From Ascoidea asiatica (lineage: Eukaryota > Ascomycota > Saccharomycetes > Ascoideales > Ascoideaceae): a stretch of 64,000 nucleotides of DNA. Both the position numbers and the translations under genes were made by a program. The notes beneath the pieces were generated by a model. That model had not been told where the DNA came from. It saw only the letters and a list, made by a program, of their open reading frames with translations, and made no database searches. Shown one piece after another: positions 1-9,872 of this stretch; position 1 is the first letter of the stretch, and the number at the start of each line of letters is the position of its first letter. Where the stretch lies: positions 54,404 to 118,403 of the forward strand of contig BCKQ01000005.1 in the NCBI GenBank assembly GCA_001600695.1, written 5' to 3'.

Positions 1-3000
1 AATTTTTTTCTTTGTAAAGCAGCTTTTCTTCTATGAAATTTCATCAATTCAACATTATCAATTTCATCATCACTATATTCCAAATCTTCCAATCCATTTC
101 TTCCTGAAATCCCTCCCTGTCCTCTGGATCTTAGTTTTCCAGTTTTGATATCTAATAATAATTTTGTAACAGCTTGTTTATCCATTGCTAAATCTTCAGA
201 ATTTACTAATTGTTGCACCTTTGAGACGTTATTCTTTACTCGAGAACTATCATTAATCATTTTTTCATCGTCAGAGTTTAATTCTTCATTTAAAGCATCT
301 TCCCCATCAATTCCTCCTATTCCTTGCCATTCATCTTCAGATTCGATGGCTTCTTCCTCTAAAATATCTTTTAAGCCTGCTTTTGCAAACTCTTTGATTT
401 TTTCTTTTCTTTTAAGTTCTGCTGTTCGCTGATTTTGAATAGCCAATTTCAAAGCCGATATTTTCATTCCTTTATTATTCTTTTTATTATGCTTTTCATC
501 ATTATTGTCACTTTCAATTTCGATCTCACTATTAGCATCCGAACTTGAAAATTCTTTATCCTTTTCATTATCTGAATCATTATTCAAAGGATTTTTTGAT
601 TTACTAGAACTTTTGTGATTATGGTCAAAATCTTTATCAAAATCATCATCCTCAGAATCTATAAAGGCTTGCTTTCGTAATTTTTTTCGATATCCATTAT
701 TAATAATATTATTATTCTCTGGTTCATTATCACTTCCCCAGTCAGTGACTTGCCCATGTTCTGTTCGAATTCTATTCAAGATATCATTATTCTGTGTTGA
801 TGTATATTTAACTTGGGTTGGCTCCAATTGGGATAATGATGTCTTTCCAAAAAGATTCTCAATTTTTTGAGTTAATCTCAATCCTAAATCATCCTCGTTT
901 ACTTTCTCAACTTTATTATCAAAATTACGCTCGGAATCCGAAAGATTTTTATCTTCTAAAGACAGAATTTCTCCTTCAGACATATGAACTTGTTCTTTAT
1001 CGTCTATTAAAACATTTGATCTATTTTTTTCATAAACTTTTATTTTTACCTTTTCAAAGCCTCCTTGTTCAAGATTATTTTTTTCTGAAACTTTTTGACT
1101 TTTATTAGAGTTACTTACTTCAACTTCTTCTTCAAACTGGCTTTCATTTTCAGTATCCGTTTCATCAATTTTTTTAATGTTCTCAACTTTTTCATCTATA
1201 TTATAAAAAATGGACTGGTTATCTTTAGCAGCTAAGGCTATTTCTTCTTCATCCAATTCTTCGTCTAATTCTTCATCTCCCATATATTCTACATCATCAT
1301 CACTGTTATCATCATTATTATCTGAATCTTCATCTATATCATGAATTTTATTCTTTTCCTTAAAAAGTTTCTTTTCTCTTCGGTTTTTTCTTTCTCTTTC
1401 TTTTATCTTCATTGTACGCTCTATTTCCTTTTCCAAAAGATTTTCTACTTCCAAAGTATCAACATCAACAGAAGCATTAATAACTTCAGAAACATTTTTT
1501 TCATCTTTTTGTCTTTGTCTTTTTTCTTTAATCATCTGGTTAACAATTTTTTTTTTTAACATCATTAATGTTTCTCGTTGTTTTATTTTATTTAGTTGAT
1601 TTTCATCAATAAAAATATTTTTTAATGTTGAATTATCAACTGGGTTCTTTTTGCTATTTTTTTTACTAATTTTATTTTTGATTTCTATAAACATTCTTTT
1701 ATCTTTAACTAATAATTCATTGTCAGAAGACAGATCACTAGAAGAATCAGAAAAATCAAGATCTATTAAATCCCCAGGATTATTTCTTCTTAATTTATTT
1801 TTATATGTTGAAAGAGGACTTTTGAGTATTGAATTTGGATCAATATTTTCTTTTATTTGGGATAATTTCTTTTCGGAATTCTTTTTCTGATTTTCGACAC
1901 TTTCTATTTTAACTTTTTTAGGAGTTTCATTAATAACATCAAGAATATTGAACTTCTCCAAATTAAAGTCAGAATCGGAATCCGAATCCGAATCAAAATT
2001 GGAATCAAAATGTGAATTGATATTATTATTATTATTAGAAACTTTAGCTTCATGTTTGGTTGTATGATTATCAGATTCATCTGACGACAAAATATTTATT
2101 TCTTTGGTTTCTAGATTCAAAGATTTATTATTAGCTTTTGGAGCCTTAAGAAATTCTCCATTTGAATAACCAAATCGAGAAAGAAATTCATTTTTTTCAA
2201 AAGCTTGAATAGTTATAGGCTCATATGTTAAACCTCTTTTTGAAACTAATTGTTGAGTTTTTAGAGCAAGTTCAGTATCTTCAACTTCTTTGTCAATCTT
2301 TTTTTGAGATTGAGATTTTTGATAAGTATATTTTCCTTCAATTAAATCAAGAATTCTTGGTTTAGACTTTTTGGAAGAAGGAATATTTGAAGCTTTATTT
2401 TTAGAAGAGAATATTTTAGAAGATATATTATCATCATCCGAGAATATTTCATCCAATTTATTATTTGAAATATTTGAAATATTTGAATCGCCAGAGGAAT
2501 TAAGAAGTTTATTTTTACTTTTTATTTTTTTTGTGATTTCTTCTTTAGCTATACGTTCTTTACGTTTTTTTTCAGCCAATTTCTGAATCTTAATAAGTCT
2601 TAATTTTTTAACTTCATTTGATTCATCGATTTCATCATTATTCCCATAATCTACATTATTAATGTTTTGATTATTTCCTTGATTATTCTCTTGAATAATT
2701 TTGTCATTATCTATGCCATTTTCTGTAGAGAAAGTTTTGTTGTTAAGTAAAGTCTCAGAATTAGTAAAAATCTGAGAGCTTGAAATAATTGAATGATTAG
2801 GAAGTGTTGAATCTATTGGATTATCGATTTGAGTGGAAGTTGAATCTATAACTTCAGAAGAAGTACTATTAAAAATTTGAGGATTCGAATAATTGTTTAT
2901 TTTTTGAGTAGTATCATTAAATTCTTGAATATTAGAATCAAAAACTTGTGTCGAAGCAGTAGTCTGAGAATTTGAAGAATCGTTGACAGTTGAAACTAAA

Positions 3001-3053
3001 GAGGTTAGTGACTTTAAAAATGTTAAAGATGTATTTATTATTTGTGTTGACAT
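1..3053 (-). CDS. MRC1: MRC1/claspin-like replication checkpoint mediator (3' end outside the window)
   Basis: An open frame of 1017 codons runs leftward from an ATG at 3053-3051 off the window edge, so the C-terminus is missing. Mrc1 travels with the replication fork and relays stalled-fork signals from Mec1 to Rad53 in the nucleus. The protein is very acidic and Lys/Glu-rich, with many SQ/TQ sites, the Mec1 target motif, concentrated in the N-terminal third and again near bases 800-850. The diagnostic piece is the block ESEDEWQGIGGIDGE encoded at about 302-346, which matches the conserved Mrc1-like domain. Low-complexity Ser/Asn/Asp stretches fill the rest. Its promoter is shared with the WHI5/NRM1-like gene and contains MCB boxes, which fits G1/S expression. 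The assignment rests on the conserved block plus overall character. Confidence 0.8.
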   Translation of the reverse strand, partial: MSTQIINTSLTFLKSLTSLVSTVNDSSNSQTTASTQVFDSNIQEFNDTTQKINNYSNPQIFNSTSSEVIDSTSTQIDNPIDSTLPNHSIISSSQIFTNSETLLNNKTFSTENGIDNDKIIQENNQGNNQNINNVDYGNNDEIDESNEVKKLRLIKIQKLAEKKRKERIAKEEITKKIKSKNKLLNSSGDSNISNISNNKLDEIFSDDDNISSKIFSSKNKASNIPSSKKSKPRILDLIEGKYTYQKSQSQKKIDKEVEDTELALKTQQLVSKRGLTYEPITIQAFEKNEFLSRFGYSNGEFLKAPKANNKSLNLETKEINILSSDESDNHTTKHEAKVSNNNNNINSHFDSNFDSDSDSDSDFNLEKFNILDVINETPKKVKIESVENQKKNSEKKLSQIKENIDPNSILKSPLSTYKNKLRRNNPGDLIDLDFSDSSSDLSSDNELLVKDKRMFIEIKNKISKKNSKKNPVDNSTLKNIFIDENQLNKIKQRETLMMLKKKIVNQMIKEKRQRQKDEKNVSEVINASVDVDTLEVENLLEKEIERTMKIKERERKNRREKKLFKEKNKIHDIDEDSDNNDDNSDDDVEYMGDEELDEELDEEEIALAAKDNQSIFYNIDEKVENIKKIDETDTENESQFEEEVEVSNSNKSQKVSEKNNLEQGGFEKVKIKVYEKNRSNVLIDDKEQVHMSEGEILSLEDKNLSDSERNFDNKVEKVNEDDLGLRLTQKIENLFGKTSLSQLEPTQVKYTSTQNNDILNRIRTEHGQVTDWGSDNEPENNNIINNGYRKKLRKQAFIDSEDDDFDKDFDHNHKSSSKSKNPLNNDSDNEKDKEFSSSDANSEIEIESDNNDEKHNKKNNKGMKISALKLAIQNQRTAELKRKEKIKEFAKAGLKDILEEEAIESEDEWQGIGGIDGEDALNEELNSDDEKMINDSSRVKNNVSKVQQLVNSEDLAMDKQAVTKLLLDIKTGKLRSRGQGGISGRNGLEDLEYSDDEIDNVELMKFHRRKAALQRKK

Positions 3054-3296
3054 TTCTTTGAATTTGTATTTGGTGAAAAAGCAAAGAACATCAAACTATT
3101 GTAATAAAAATATTAATAATTGACGTATTCGTTACTATGAAATCTATTTGAATGTAACTGATCAAATAGATTAAAATGAAAGAAAAGGAAATAATATCAA
3201 AGTACTAGTTTTATATTTCAATAATTTATATATTTTCGTTTCTGCAAACAAGCAAATCAAACTATTATTTTACTGATACTGTAAACAGTATCTCAA

Positions 3297-3477
3297 ACGC
3301 GTAAAGAAATTGTTTATTATTTTTTGTTTTTTCACGGTTTCATTGTTTCGAACTTTAAACACCAAATTTATTACGCGTCATTTATATTGAGCCACCACTA
3401 GCCCTTCTGACACTAAACACAGCCTTTTAAACCCAAAAATAGAGCTTTTTAAACATAGTGTGGCTGTGTATACGCGT
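3297..3477. promoter_or_regulatory. Three MCB (ACGCGT) boxes in a divergent promoter
   Basis: ACGCGT occurs at 3297-3302, 3373-3378 and 3472-3477, and a related TCGCGT follows at 3480-3485. In budding yeasts ACGCGT is the binding site of MBF (Mbp1/Swi6), which drives G1/S genes. The boxes lie 245-425 bp upstream of MRC1 and 640-820 bp upstream of the WHI5/NRM1-like gene. Both gene types are G1/S-regulated in model yeasts. Confidence 0.65.
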
Positions 3478-3790
3478 ATTCGCGTATGCTCACGTCTATT
3501 GCATGTTTTCGCATACTTTGTATTGTGATCCCTGCCACAGGGCGCCGTCTGGCCACAAAGATCTGGGACCTGTCCGGACTGGGCAGCTGGGTACCTGGAT
3601 AAAGGGTACGTTTAACACGCTTTCGGAGCGTTGGTGCACACATCCGGATGGAGATCGCGGGAGAAAACACAGATGAAATTTCCATTTGCAGCGCGTTCGA
3701 AGCTTGTGTGGAAGCCACCGAAACAGTGCGGTTTCCAGATTGAAATGCGAATTTCCCTTTTCCAATTATGAACTGTGTGTTAGCCTGTGG
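3455..3790. other. GC-rich island in the MRC1 / WHI5-like divergent region
   Basis: This stretch of about 330 bp is visibly richer in G and C than its surroundings and has CpG-containing words such as CCGGA and GCGCGTTCG. Open frames exist on both strands but none has homology or a convincing start, so I regard it as non-coding. It is one of a series of such islands upstream of genes. The rest of the 3054-4114 gap is AT-rich and apart from the MCB boxes shows nothing else. Confidence 0.5.
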
Positions 3791-4114
3791 GCTACCGCAA
3801 TAATTTGAATACGACAGACGTTTTTGGTATTTTCATATTCATGATTGAAATACTAAAGTGCTGTATAAACTTTGTATTTTTGGTATGAAGAATATTCAGA
3901 TTCCTTTAAATTGTATTCTTTTTCCGATTGATTGATTTTGGATTTTCAAAATTGGTAAAACAATCAATCAATATTCTTTGTTTTTAGATATAACTTATAA
4001 TAATTTCGATATTAATAAGAAAATACCAATAGTAAGAATTAAACTTGTTTTAACGGTCAATTAGTTATATTGTTTTATAGAATTTTCTTTTAAATATATT
4101 ATCATTGAAAACAA

Positions 4115-6036
4115 ATGAGTTCTCCAGAATTAGATTCTATTTCTCATTATGAGAGTTTAATAGCAGATAGAATACTTAAGAATATTGAAATTTCAAAAAT
4201 TTCAAGGCAATTGAAAAAGAAATTATTAAATGCTGGAAATAAATTACAAAATACTTATTCAGTTAAGGAAAATTCAACTAAATCTTCAAAATTGGTCAAC
4301 GATGAAATTGGTTTTAAAGGTTTGAAAAATTTTAATAAAATTTCTAAACCTGTTCAATCTAATATAAATAATATAAATAATATTAACTTCAATAAGAATA
4401 AAATAAAATTGACCAAAAAAAATCACAAAAGAACTTTATCGGAAAACATTGGAAATTATAAAAATAGAACATATCCGAATTTAAATCAAAATAATCAAAA
4501 TGACGTTGATCTCAATAACAATGATAATAATAATAATTTTCAAAAAGGTTTCCCAATTAAAAAAACCTTTAAAACAACATATTACAATCCTACTATTATT
4601 TTACAATCTAATCCAAACCCAAATAATTTAATTCAAAAAAATTCCTCTATAAATGAAATTTACCCTCCTTCTTCACCTTTTAATTCAAATTTATCTTTAA
4701 ATCAACAATTGTCATTGAAGTCTAATAATAATACAAACCATATTAGCGATTTCTTTTTTAATGAATCTACCTCATATTCCAAATCCATAAATTCACTAAA
4801 ACAAATAATTCCATTAAAATCTACAATTTCAAAAAATTCTGAAAATTCAATTCAACTTAGAACAAATGATCAAAATGATGATAATGATAACGATAATGAT
4901 ATAAATGAAACTAAAATTCAAATATCATCAACGCCTACACATTTTAACACAAATACAACTTTTGATAATACTATTTCTTCGCAATTAATCAAAATTAATT
5001 CAAATAATCAACCAACTGATGTGATTAATAATCAAATTATCAACAATATATCAAATAAAATTAATAATGAAAATAAAGAAGCTAATTCTCAAGTTACTAA
5101 TCTTGATCAATTATTAAAAACTCCAAAATTTTATTCATTAAATCAATCAAATACACAATTTCGATCAGAAACTCAAGAAGCGGATTTATTAATGTTTTTA
5201 TCAGCTACTCCTTCATTAAATCATCAAAATTCAAAATATTTTGCTTCTCCATCTTTTCCAGAAAGTTCAAAACTTTCAAACTTTTCGAACTTCTCAAACT
5301 TTTCAAATTTTTCAAATCCAAATACTTATGATAGTACAATTAACAATAATTTAAATATACAACTTCCTTTTAATAGTCCAAATTTTTTTAATTTAACACC
5401 AAGATTTTCTTCAACAAGTTCATTTGATGTATCTCATTTAAATTCATTGAATAATAGTAAAAAAAATGATTCAAGTCTTAATATAATCTCTAAACAAAAA
5501 TCAAACTTATCTAATACTGAAAAAAAACAAAAATCTTCACTTGAAATATTTCCAACTCCTCAAAATATTGACAATAATATGTCTATCAAAGAGACTCCAA
5601 ATCAAAAAGATTCACAAAACTTTTTATTATTAAAAACTCCCAATTTTAATTTAAATGATTATGTTAATATATTTTCCCCTTCTCCACTAAAACAAGCTGG
5701 TTTTCTAGAGACTAATCTAGATAAAGAAAAAACATCGGATAAACCTTCGCAGATAGCAAAATCAAGAGGTATGTAATTTCTTTTGAAAAAACACCTGTAT
5801 AAATAATCTCAAAACTTCTTTTTTTTTTTTTTTCTATCAATCCAAAACATAATCTAAAACTCGCTATTTTTTTTTCTTGATTTTTATTCCTTTTAATAAA
5901 CGATTCTCTTTATGACTGACTGATTGTTAATTTCATTTTGCATATTCCGTGGATATTAGCCAAAAATATTGTAACAAGGCCTAAAAGGTCTGAACACAAA
6001 GGTCCGAACAGTCGGAAACAAAACTTTCTATCTTGA
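4115..6036 (+). CDS. WHI5/NRM1-family G1/S transcription repressor, probable 3'-terminal intron
   Basis: Exon 1 is 4115-5768; the unspliced frame would stop at 5776. An N-terminal SRQLKKKLLNAGNKLQN (residues 30-46) resembles the family motif that contacts SBF/MBF. A central EADLLMFLSATPS (about residue 353) and a C-terminal NDYVNIFSPSP resemble other short conserved blocks of fungal members. Many Ser/Thr-Pro CDK-type sites (KTP, ATP, LTP, SPSP) are present and the remainder is Asn/Ser-rich. These proteins bind MBF or SBF and repress G1/S genes until CDK phosphorylation. The frame ends in Arg-Gly-Met-stop inside a perfect GTATGT donor at 5769. Splicing to the AG at 5958-5959 gives a basic 25-residue tail containing RPKRSEHKGPNSRKQ. 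Family membership is inferred from short motifs, and I cannot separate WHI5 from NRM1. Confidence 0.5.
5769..5959 (+). other. Candidate intron in the WHI5/NRM1-like gene
   Basis: The donor GTATGT (5769-5774) is the yeast consensus. A branch-point-like GACTGAC lies at 5914-5920, and the first AG after it is at 5958-5959. The removed segment is 191 bp and T-rich. Joining in frame extends the protein by 25 codons to a TGA at 6034-6036. Without splicing the gene stops three codons into the intron. From 6037 to 6270 there is only AT-rich 5' sequence of MRP21. Confidence 0.45.
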
Positions 6037-6270
6037 GAATTCAGATCACGTTGTATCTAGCCGGATTTGAAACTTCGTATTTTGAAATTTTAAAGTCATT
6101 TTTCAGTTAATTACAAAACTTATCTCAATCAACAGCAGAATATTATCAAAAATAGTGTAAATAAATTTATTATCAGATCGATTAATAAATATAGATTTAA
6201 ATAAAATTAAATATATTATCAAAGAAATCGAATCAATTAGAAAATTTGCATTCAATAGATTTCAGATACA

Positions 6271-6867
6271 ATGTTTAGATCGGTTTTGACGCCTAAGCTA
6301 CCTTTATTTGGTACTTTCAGATATGGATCTATAGTTATCAATTCCTTTAGATTTCAAACTACCACTTCTAAATCACAGAAAAATGCGCTTCTTAATGCTG
6401 TGAAATCAGATAATTCATCAATTAACAAAAGCACTTTATATAACTCAATGATTCCTGATTCCATGATTGATTTTTCTCTCAAAAATATTAATAAAAATTC
6501 TCAAAAGTCTTCTTTAACTGGTAAAACTGCTTCTCAAACATCTTCAAAATCATCAAGAGACTCTACTTTTATTACTCCAAAAGATGTATCAAATATCAAA
6601 GAAGATGCTCAAAGAATACCTTTAACTGGTCCTATTGCAGGCCGGACAATAGGTGTTTCAAAAGAAGATTTAAATCGTGCATTCAAAAGTTTGAATGGTA
6701 TAATTTTCTCAAATAATATTAGAAAAATCTCAAGAGATCAAAAATTTTACGTAAGACCTGGTAAAAGAAAACAAGAAGCCAAATCAACAAGACATAGAAA
6801 AATATTTAAAGAAAATTTCAAGAAACTTATGGGAATTGTTAAGGATGCTAGAAGAAAAGGTTATTAA
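6271..6867 (+). CDS. MRP21: Mitochondrial small-subunit ribosomal protein bS21m (Mrp21)
   Basis: This 198-residue protein has a basic, Ser/Arg/Phe-rich N-terminus typical of a mitochondrial presequence. A low-complexity linker follows, and the bS21 domain occupies roughly residues 125-198. In that domain the pattern of an LNGIIFSNNIRK helix, a YVRPGKRKQEAKSTRHRK basic segment and a terminal KDARRKGY matches fungal bS21m. The protein belongs to the mitoribosomal small subunit. Its length is close to that of the S. cerevisiae protein. It is the first of three consecutive genes for mitochondrial proteins, though they are not co-oriented, so this is not an operon-like unit. Confidence 0.8.
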   Translation: MFRSVLTPKLPLFGTFRYGSIVINSFRFQTTTSKSQKNALLNAVKSDNSSINKSTLYNSMIPDSMIDFSLKNINKNSQKSSLTGKTASQTSSKSSRDSTFITPKDVSNIKEDAQRIPLTGPIAGRTIGVSKEDLNRAFKSLNGIIFSNNIRKISRDQKFYVRPGKRKQEAKSTRHRKIFKENFKKLMGIVKDARRKGY

Positions 6868-6952
6868 TCCAAACCAAGTTAAATCTAGTTTATTATTGAA
6901 TTACAAAAATTTAAATATATCACTATATACATGTAAATAGATATTTTTCTTC

Positions 6953-8500
6953 TTATTCTATTTTGGCAATTGCACCATTTTTATCAACTGAACTAAAATA
7001 TTTCTCCCAAATACTTAATTCTTCATATCGTTTTGGGTCTCCGGGCCTTTTAGCTATTATACACCATGTAGTTCCTAAATGAATTCTTTTTTCGGAAACA
7101 ATTTCTAATCCAGAATCATCTAAAATTTCTCCAATATCCAAATTCCAACGGCAACCCCATTCTTTCAATCTTTGCTCTGCTCTATTATCGAGCATTTTAT
7201 TAATAAAACTGTAATCACCTCTTCCATGCTCTAATAAAATTATTCTTCCACCTGGTTTCAATAATTTAAGCATATTATTTAAGGACTTAACGGGATCTTC
7301 ATGAGAGCATACTCCAAAAGTTTCAATAATGGTATCATATCTTATTCTATTATCTGAAGATACTTCTTTTATTTCATTATTGGTTGAAATATTATTCTTT
7401 TCATTTTTATTTTCATCAATCATTTGATTATCACTTATTATAGATTTTGTGTTAACAGTATTATGATTAGATTTAACTTCTGCTAACTCAACTAAATCTT
7501 CGGCTTTACCAATAACAAATGCAACTTTTTTAAAATTAGCAAATTTTTTTCTAAATTTTTTATTAGTAACATCCATCATTTTTGATGAAGAGTCTAAAAA
7601 AGTAATAGAATTAATTTTCTCAGGATTTAAATATTTAAGATTTCTTCCTGTCCCACAAGCTACTTCTAAGACATCACCAAATATATGTTTCATGACCCAT
7701 TTTCTTCTTTTACCCATTCTAATCAAAAACTCTTCAGTATTTATTTCTGAATCATAATCTTCAGCCTTAGAATCATAGAATGAAGAAGTATCTCTTGGAG
7801 GTAAAACATTTTTATTTCTCAATTTTGATTCAACAAGTTGATCATCACTTATTTCAAAATTATTAAATTCTTTTAAATTTAATTCAAATGGTCCTGTAGT
7901 ATTTGGATTTTGAAGAAAGTCTTTTTCTTTTTCTTCAATTATTTTTTTATAAATATCTAATTTTTCAATATCTCTTGTTCTGAGTTTTCCTGTTAATTCT
8001 TTCAATCGTAAATTTTCATATTCATTCAAATTTTTTTCAAAATCTTTCAAAGATAAATCTACTTGATATTTTTCTCCCAATTTTTTTTTCAATACCTCTT
8101 TATCAAATTTTTTTTTATTCAATTGATCTAATTCTTTATCTCTATTATAAACTTTCTTCATATAGGTACCCCCATAAATCAAGAAAAATATATATACAGC
8201 AATTAAGATTTTGCCAAGATTTTCATTAAATTTTTTTGTTTGAAAAAAAGCTCCCCATCTAACAATCCTTGAAGGATGATTAAGCCTTTCATTTATTTTT
8301 TCATTTTCTATTTCTTCAGGCCTTCTTTTACGACGAACATAAAATTTATCATTATCATAATCCACATATTTTGAATTGGAATAGAATCTATAAAAACTTG
8401 GTGGATGATTGACAATTTTAGTAGAAAGTAATCCAATTGATGAAATACCAACTTTTGATATAGCTTGAAATTGGTTAGATGAGACTCTAACCTTAAGCAT
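6953..8500 (-). CDS. OMS1: OMS1-like mitochondrial inner-membrane methyltransferase
   Basis: The 515-residue protein starts with a basic targeting sequence. A single membrane segment lies at about residues 98-114, and a long charged, coiled-coil-prone stretch follows (about 115-230). A class I SAM-dependent methyltransferase domain comes next, with motif I as VLEVACGTGRNLKYL near residues 277-291 and a later LLKPGGRIILLEHG block. This order matches Oms1, a multicopy suppressor of the oxa1 respiratory defect in S. cerevisiae. Its substrate is not evident from the sequence. An Asn/Glu-rich insertion interrupts the methyltransferase domain after the VIGKAEDLV segment. The gene is convergent with MRP21 and ends 86 bp beyond it. 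Confidence 0.8.
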   Translation of the reverse strand: MLKVRVSSNQFQAISKVGISSIGLLSTKIVNHPPSFYRFYSNSKYVDYDNDKFYVRRKRRPEEIENEKINERLNHPSRIVRWGAFFQTKKFNENLGKILIAVYIFFLIYGGTYMKKVYNRDKELDQLNKKKFDKEVLKKKLGEKYQVDLSLKDFEKNLNEYENLRLKELTGKLRTRDIEKLDIYKKIIEEKEKDFLQNPNTTGPFELNLKEFNNFEISDDQLVESKLRNKNVLPPRDTSSFYDSKAEDYDSEINTEEFLIRMGKRRKWVMKHIFGDVLEVACGTGRNLKYLNPEKINSITFLDSSSKMMDVTNKKFRKKFANFKKVAFVIGKAEDLVELAEVKSNHNTVNTKSIISDNQMIDENKNEKNNISTNNEIKEVSSDNRIRYDTIIETFGVCSHEDPVKSLNNMLKLLKPGGRIILLEHGRGDYSFINKMLDNRAEQRLKEWGCRWNLDIGEILDDSGLEIVSEKRIHLGTTWCIIAKRPGDPKRYEELSIWEKYFSSVDKNGAIAKIE

Positions 8501-8716
8501 TTTTTTCTTACTTTACCACTTTAATACTGTATTTCAGACCTATATGCACCTTTATAATTGTATTTTAGTAATATTAATCTCTAATTTTCTTCAATCGAAT
8601 TTCATAACTGTATCTGTCTTTCCAATCAAATAAAAAGATTATAATGTTGAATAGAACTGAATTTAAGTGTAATATTGAAAAGAAAGACTATTTTCAGTCA
8701 GGTCGCAGTTATTCAA

Positions 8717-8908
8717 ATGGAACAATCCCGTAAGGTTACTGTTAATCTTAACAATGGAAGGAGTTTGAAGTTTGGTGATTTGAATATTTCACTACCCGTT
8801 TTATTTGGAAAGGAGTAAAATACAAAAGATGTTCCATCAGAAGAAATAGCTTTCAAAATCAGAATTAACCGAAATATCAAAGCTGAGATTAAAGTCTTCT
8901 GTTACTAA
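8717..8908 (+). other. Short reading frame with one in-frame stop upstream of COQ10
   Basis: An ATG at 8717 opens 33 codons to a TAA at 8816-8818. The same frame then stays open for another 29 codons to a TAA at 8906-8908. Both halves look mildly protein-like, for example KVTVNLNNGRSLKFGDLNIS and AFKIRINRNIKAEIK. I recognise no homologue. It could be a decayed small gene, two upstream frames in the COQ10 leader, or chance. The rest of the 8501-8927 gap holds nothing else I can identify. Confidence 0.2.
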
Positions 8909-8927
8909 TTGAAACTAGAAGAATTAA

Positions 8928-9587
8928 ATGAATAAGCTCCAGATTTTGCAACCTTTCCCTTTGAGATTGAATCAATGCTACAGAACATATAATAGCCCTC
9001 AATTTTCTTGGGTTTATTCAAAAAGATCTTATTTAAATGTATTTGATGGTGTGAAATCTTTGAAGTCTTTGAAATCTTCAGTAGAAGGAGAACAACAATA
9101 TCATGTTAAAAAAGTTTTGAATCATCCTCCTGAAATACTATTTAATGTTGTTTCTGATGTCTCTAGATATTCTGAATTTGTACCATATTGTACTTATTCG
9201 TTTATAAATAAAAAGGATCCAAAAAATTATAATTTACCAACTGAAGCTGGCTTACAAGTTGGGTTTCAAAAATTTGATGAAACGTTTACTTGTGAATTAA
9301 TATGTGATAAAAATGAAAAATCAGTGGTTGCTAAAAGTATTACTCATTCCTTGTTTAATAATCTATATACAAAATGGAATATAAATAACGTTGAAAATTT
9401 TCCAAATAAATGTGAAGTATATCTCGAATTGAATTACAAATTTAAAAATCCTATTTATAATGCAGTTAGTAAAGTATTCAACAGTTCTGTTACAGATATT
9501 ATGCTTAAGGCTTTTAATAAGCAGGCCATTCATGTTCGAAAAGAATCCATGCTAATTGATGAACAAAAAGAATTACTTCACAAATGA
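8928..9587 (+). CDS. COQ10: Coenzyme Q-binding protein Coq10 (START domain)
   Basis: The 219-residue protein has a mitochondrial presequence-like N-terminus. From about residue 58 it carries the Coq10/polyketide-cyclase START fold. The recognisable stretch is KVLNHPPEILFNVVSDVSRY followed by SEFVPYC, and the central EVYLELNYKFKNPIYNAVS is also typical. Coq10 binds coenzyme Q in the inner membrane and is needed for efficient respiration and Q synthesis. Length and domain order are ordinary for the family. The gene diverges from OMS1 and its 3' end faces the AIM14-like gene, leaving about 285 bp between the two stops. Confidence 0.85.
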   Translation: MNKLQILQPFPLRLNQCYRTYNSPQFSWVYSKRSYLNVFDGVKSLKSLKSSVEGEQQYHVKKVLNHPPEILFNVVSDVSRYSEFVPYCTYSFINKKDPKNYNLPTEAGLQVGFQKFDETFTCELICDKNEKSVVAKSITHSLFNNLYTKWNINNVENFPNKCEVYLELNYKFKNPIYNAVSKVFNSSVTDIMLKAFNKQAIHVRKESMLIDEQKELLHK

Positions 9588-9872
9588 TTTAAAATGAAAA
9601 GCAAAAAAAAAAAATGATAAAAAGAAAAAAGTTTAAGAACAAAAAGGCAAGCAAGAATTTAAAATATTTCATCATTATGAAGTTATACAATATTTTTAAC
9701 TTATGTTTTACTATTTTTTATAGTTTGCAGCTGTATTTTAAAAAAATTCATCATAAATATAAAATATCTGCCAAAAAAAAGTTTGCCACAATATATACAG
9801 AGCTTAGAATATATTTTGTTTCAAAAAAATTAATCAATGTAAAAAGCCTAGAAAACTTACTTCAGAAAAACT

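Noticed and set aside
145-2586. Several plus-strand open frames of 70-96 codons
   Set aside because: They are antisense shadows of MRC1, biased to Ser/Phe/Leu by its Lys/Glu/Asn codons, and have no homology.
3449-3765. Overlapping open frames on both strands in the GC-rich island
   Set aside because: GC-rich DNA has few stops by chance. The frames overlap on both strands and show no homology.
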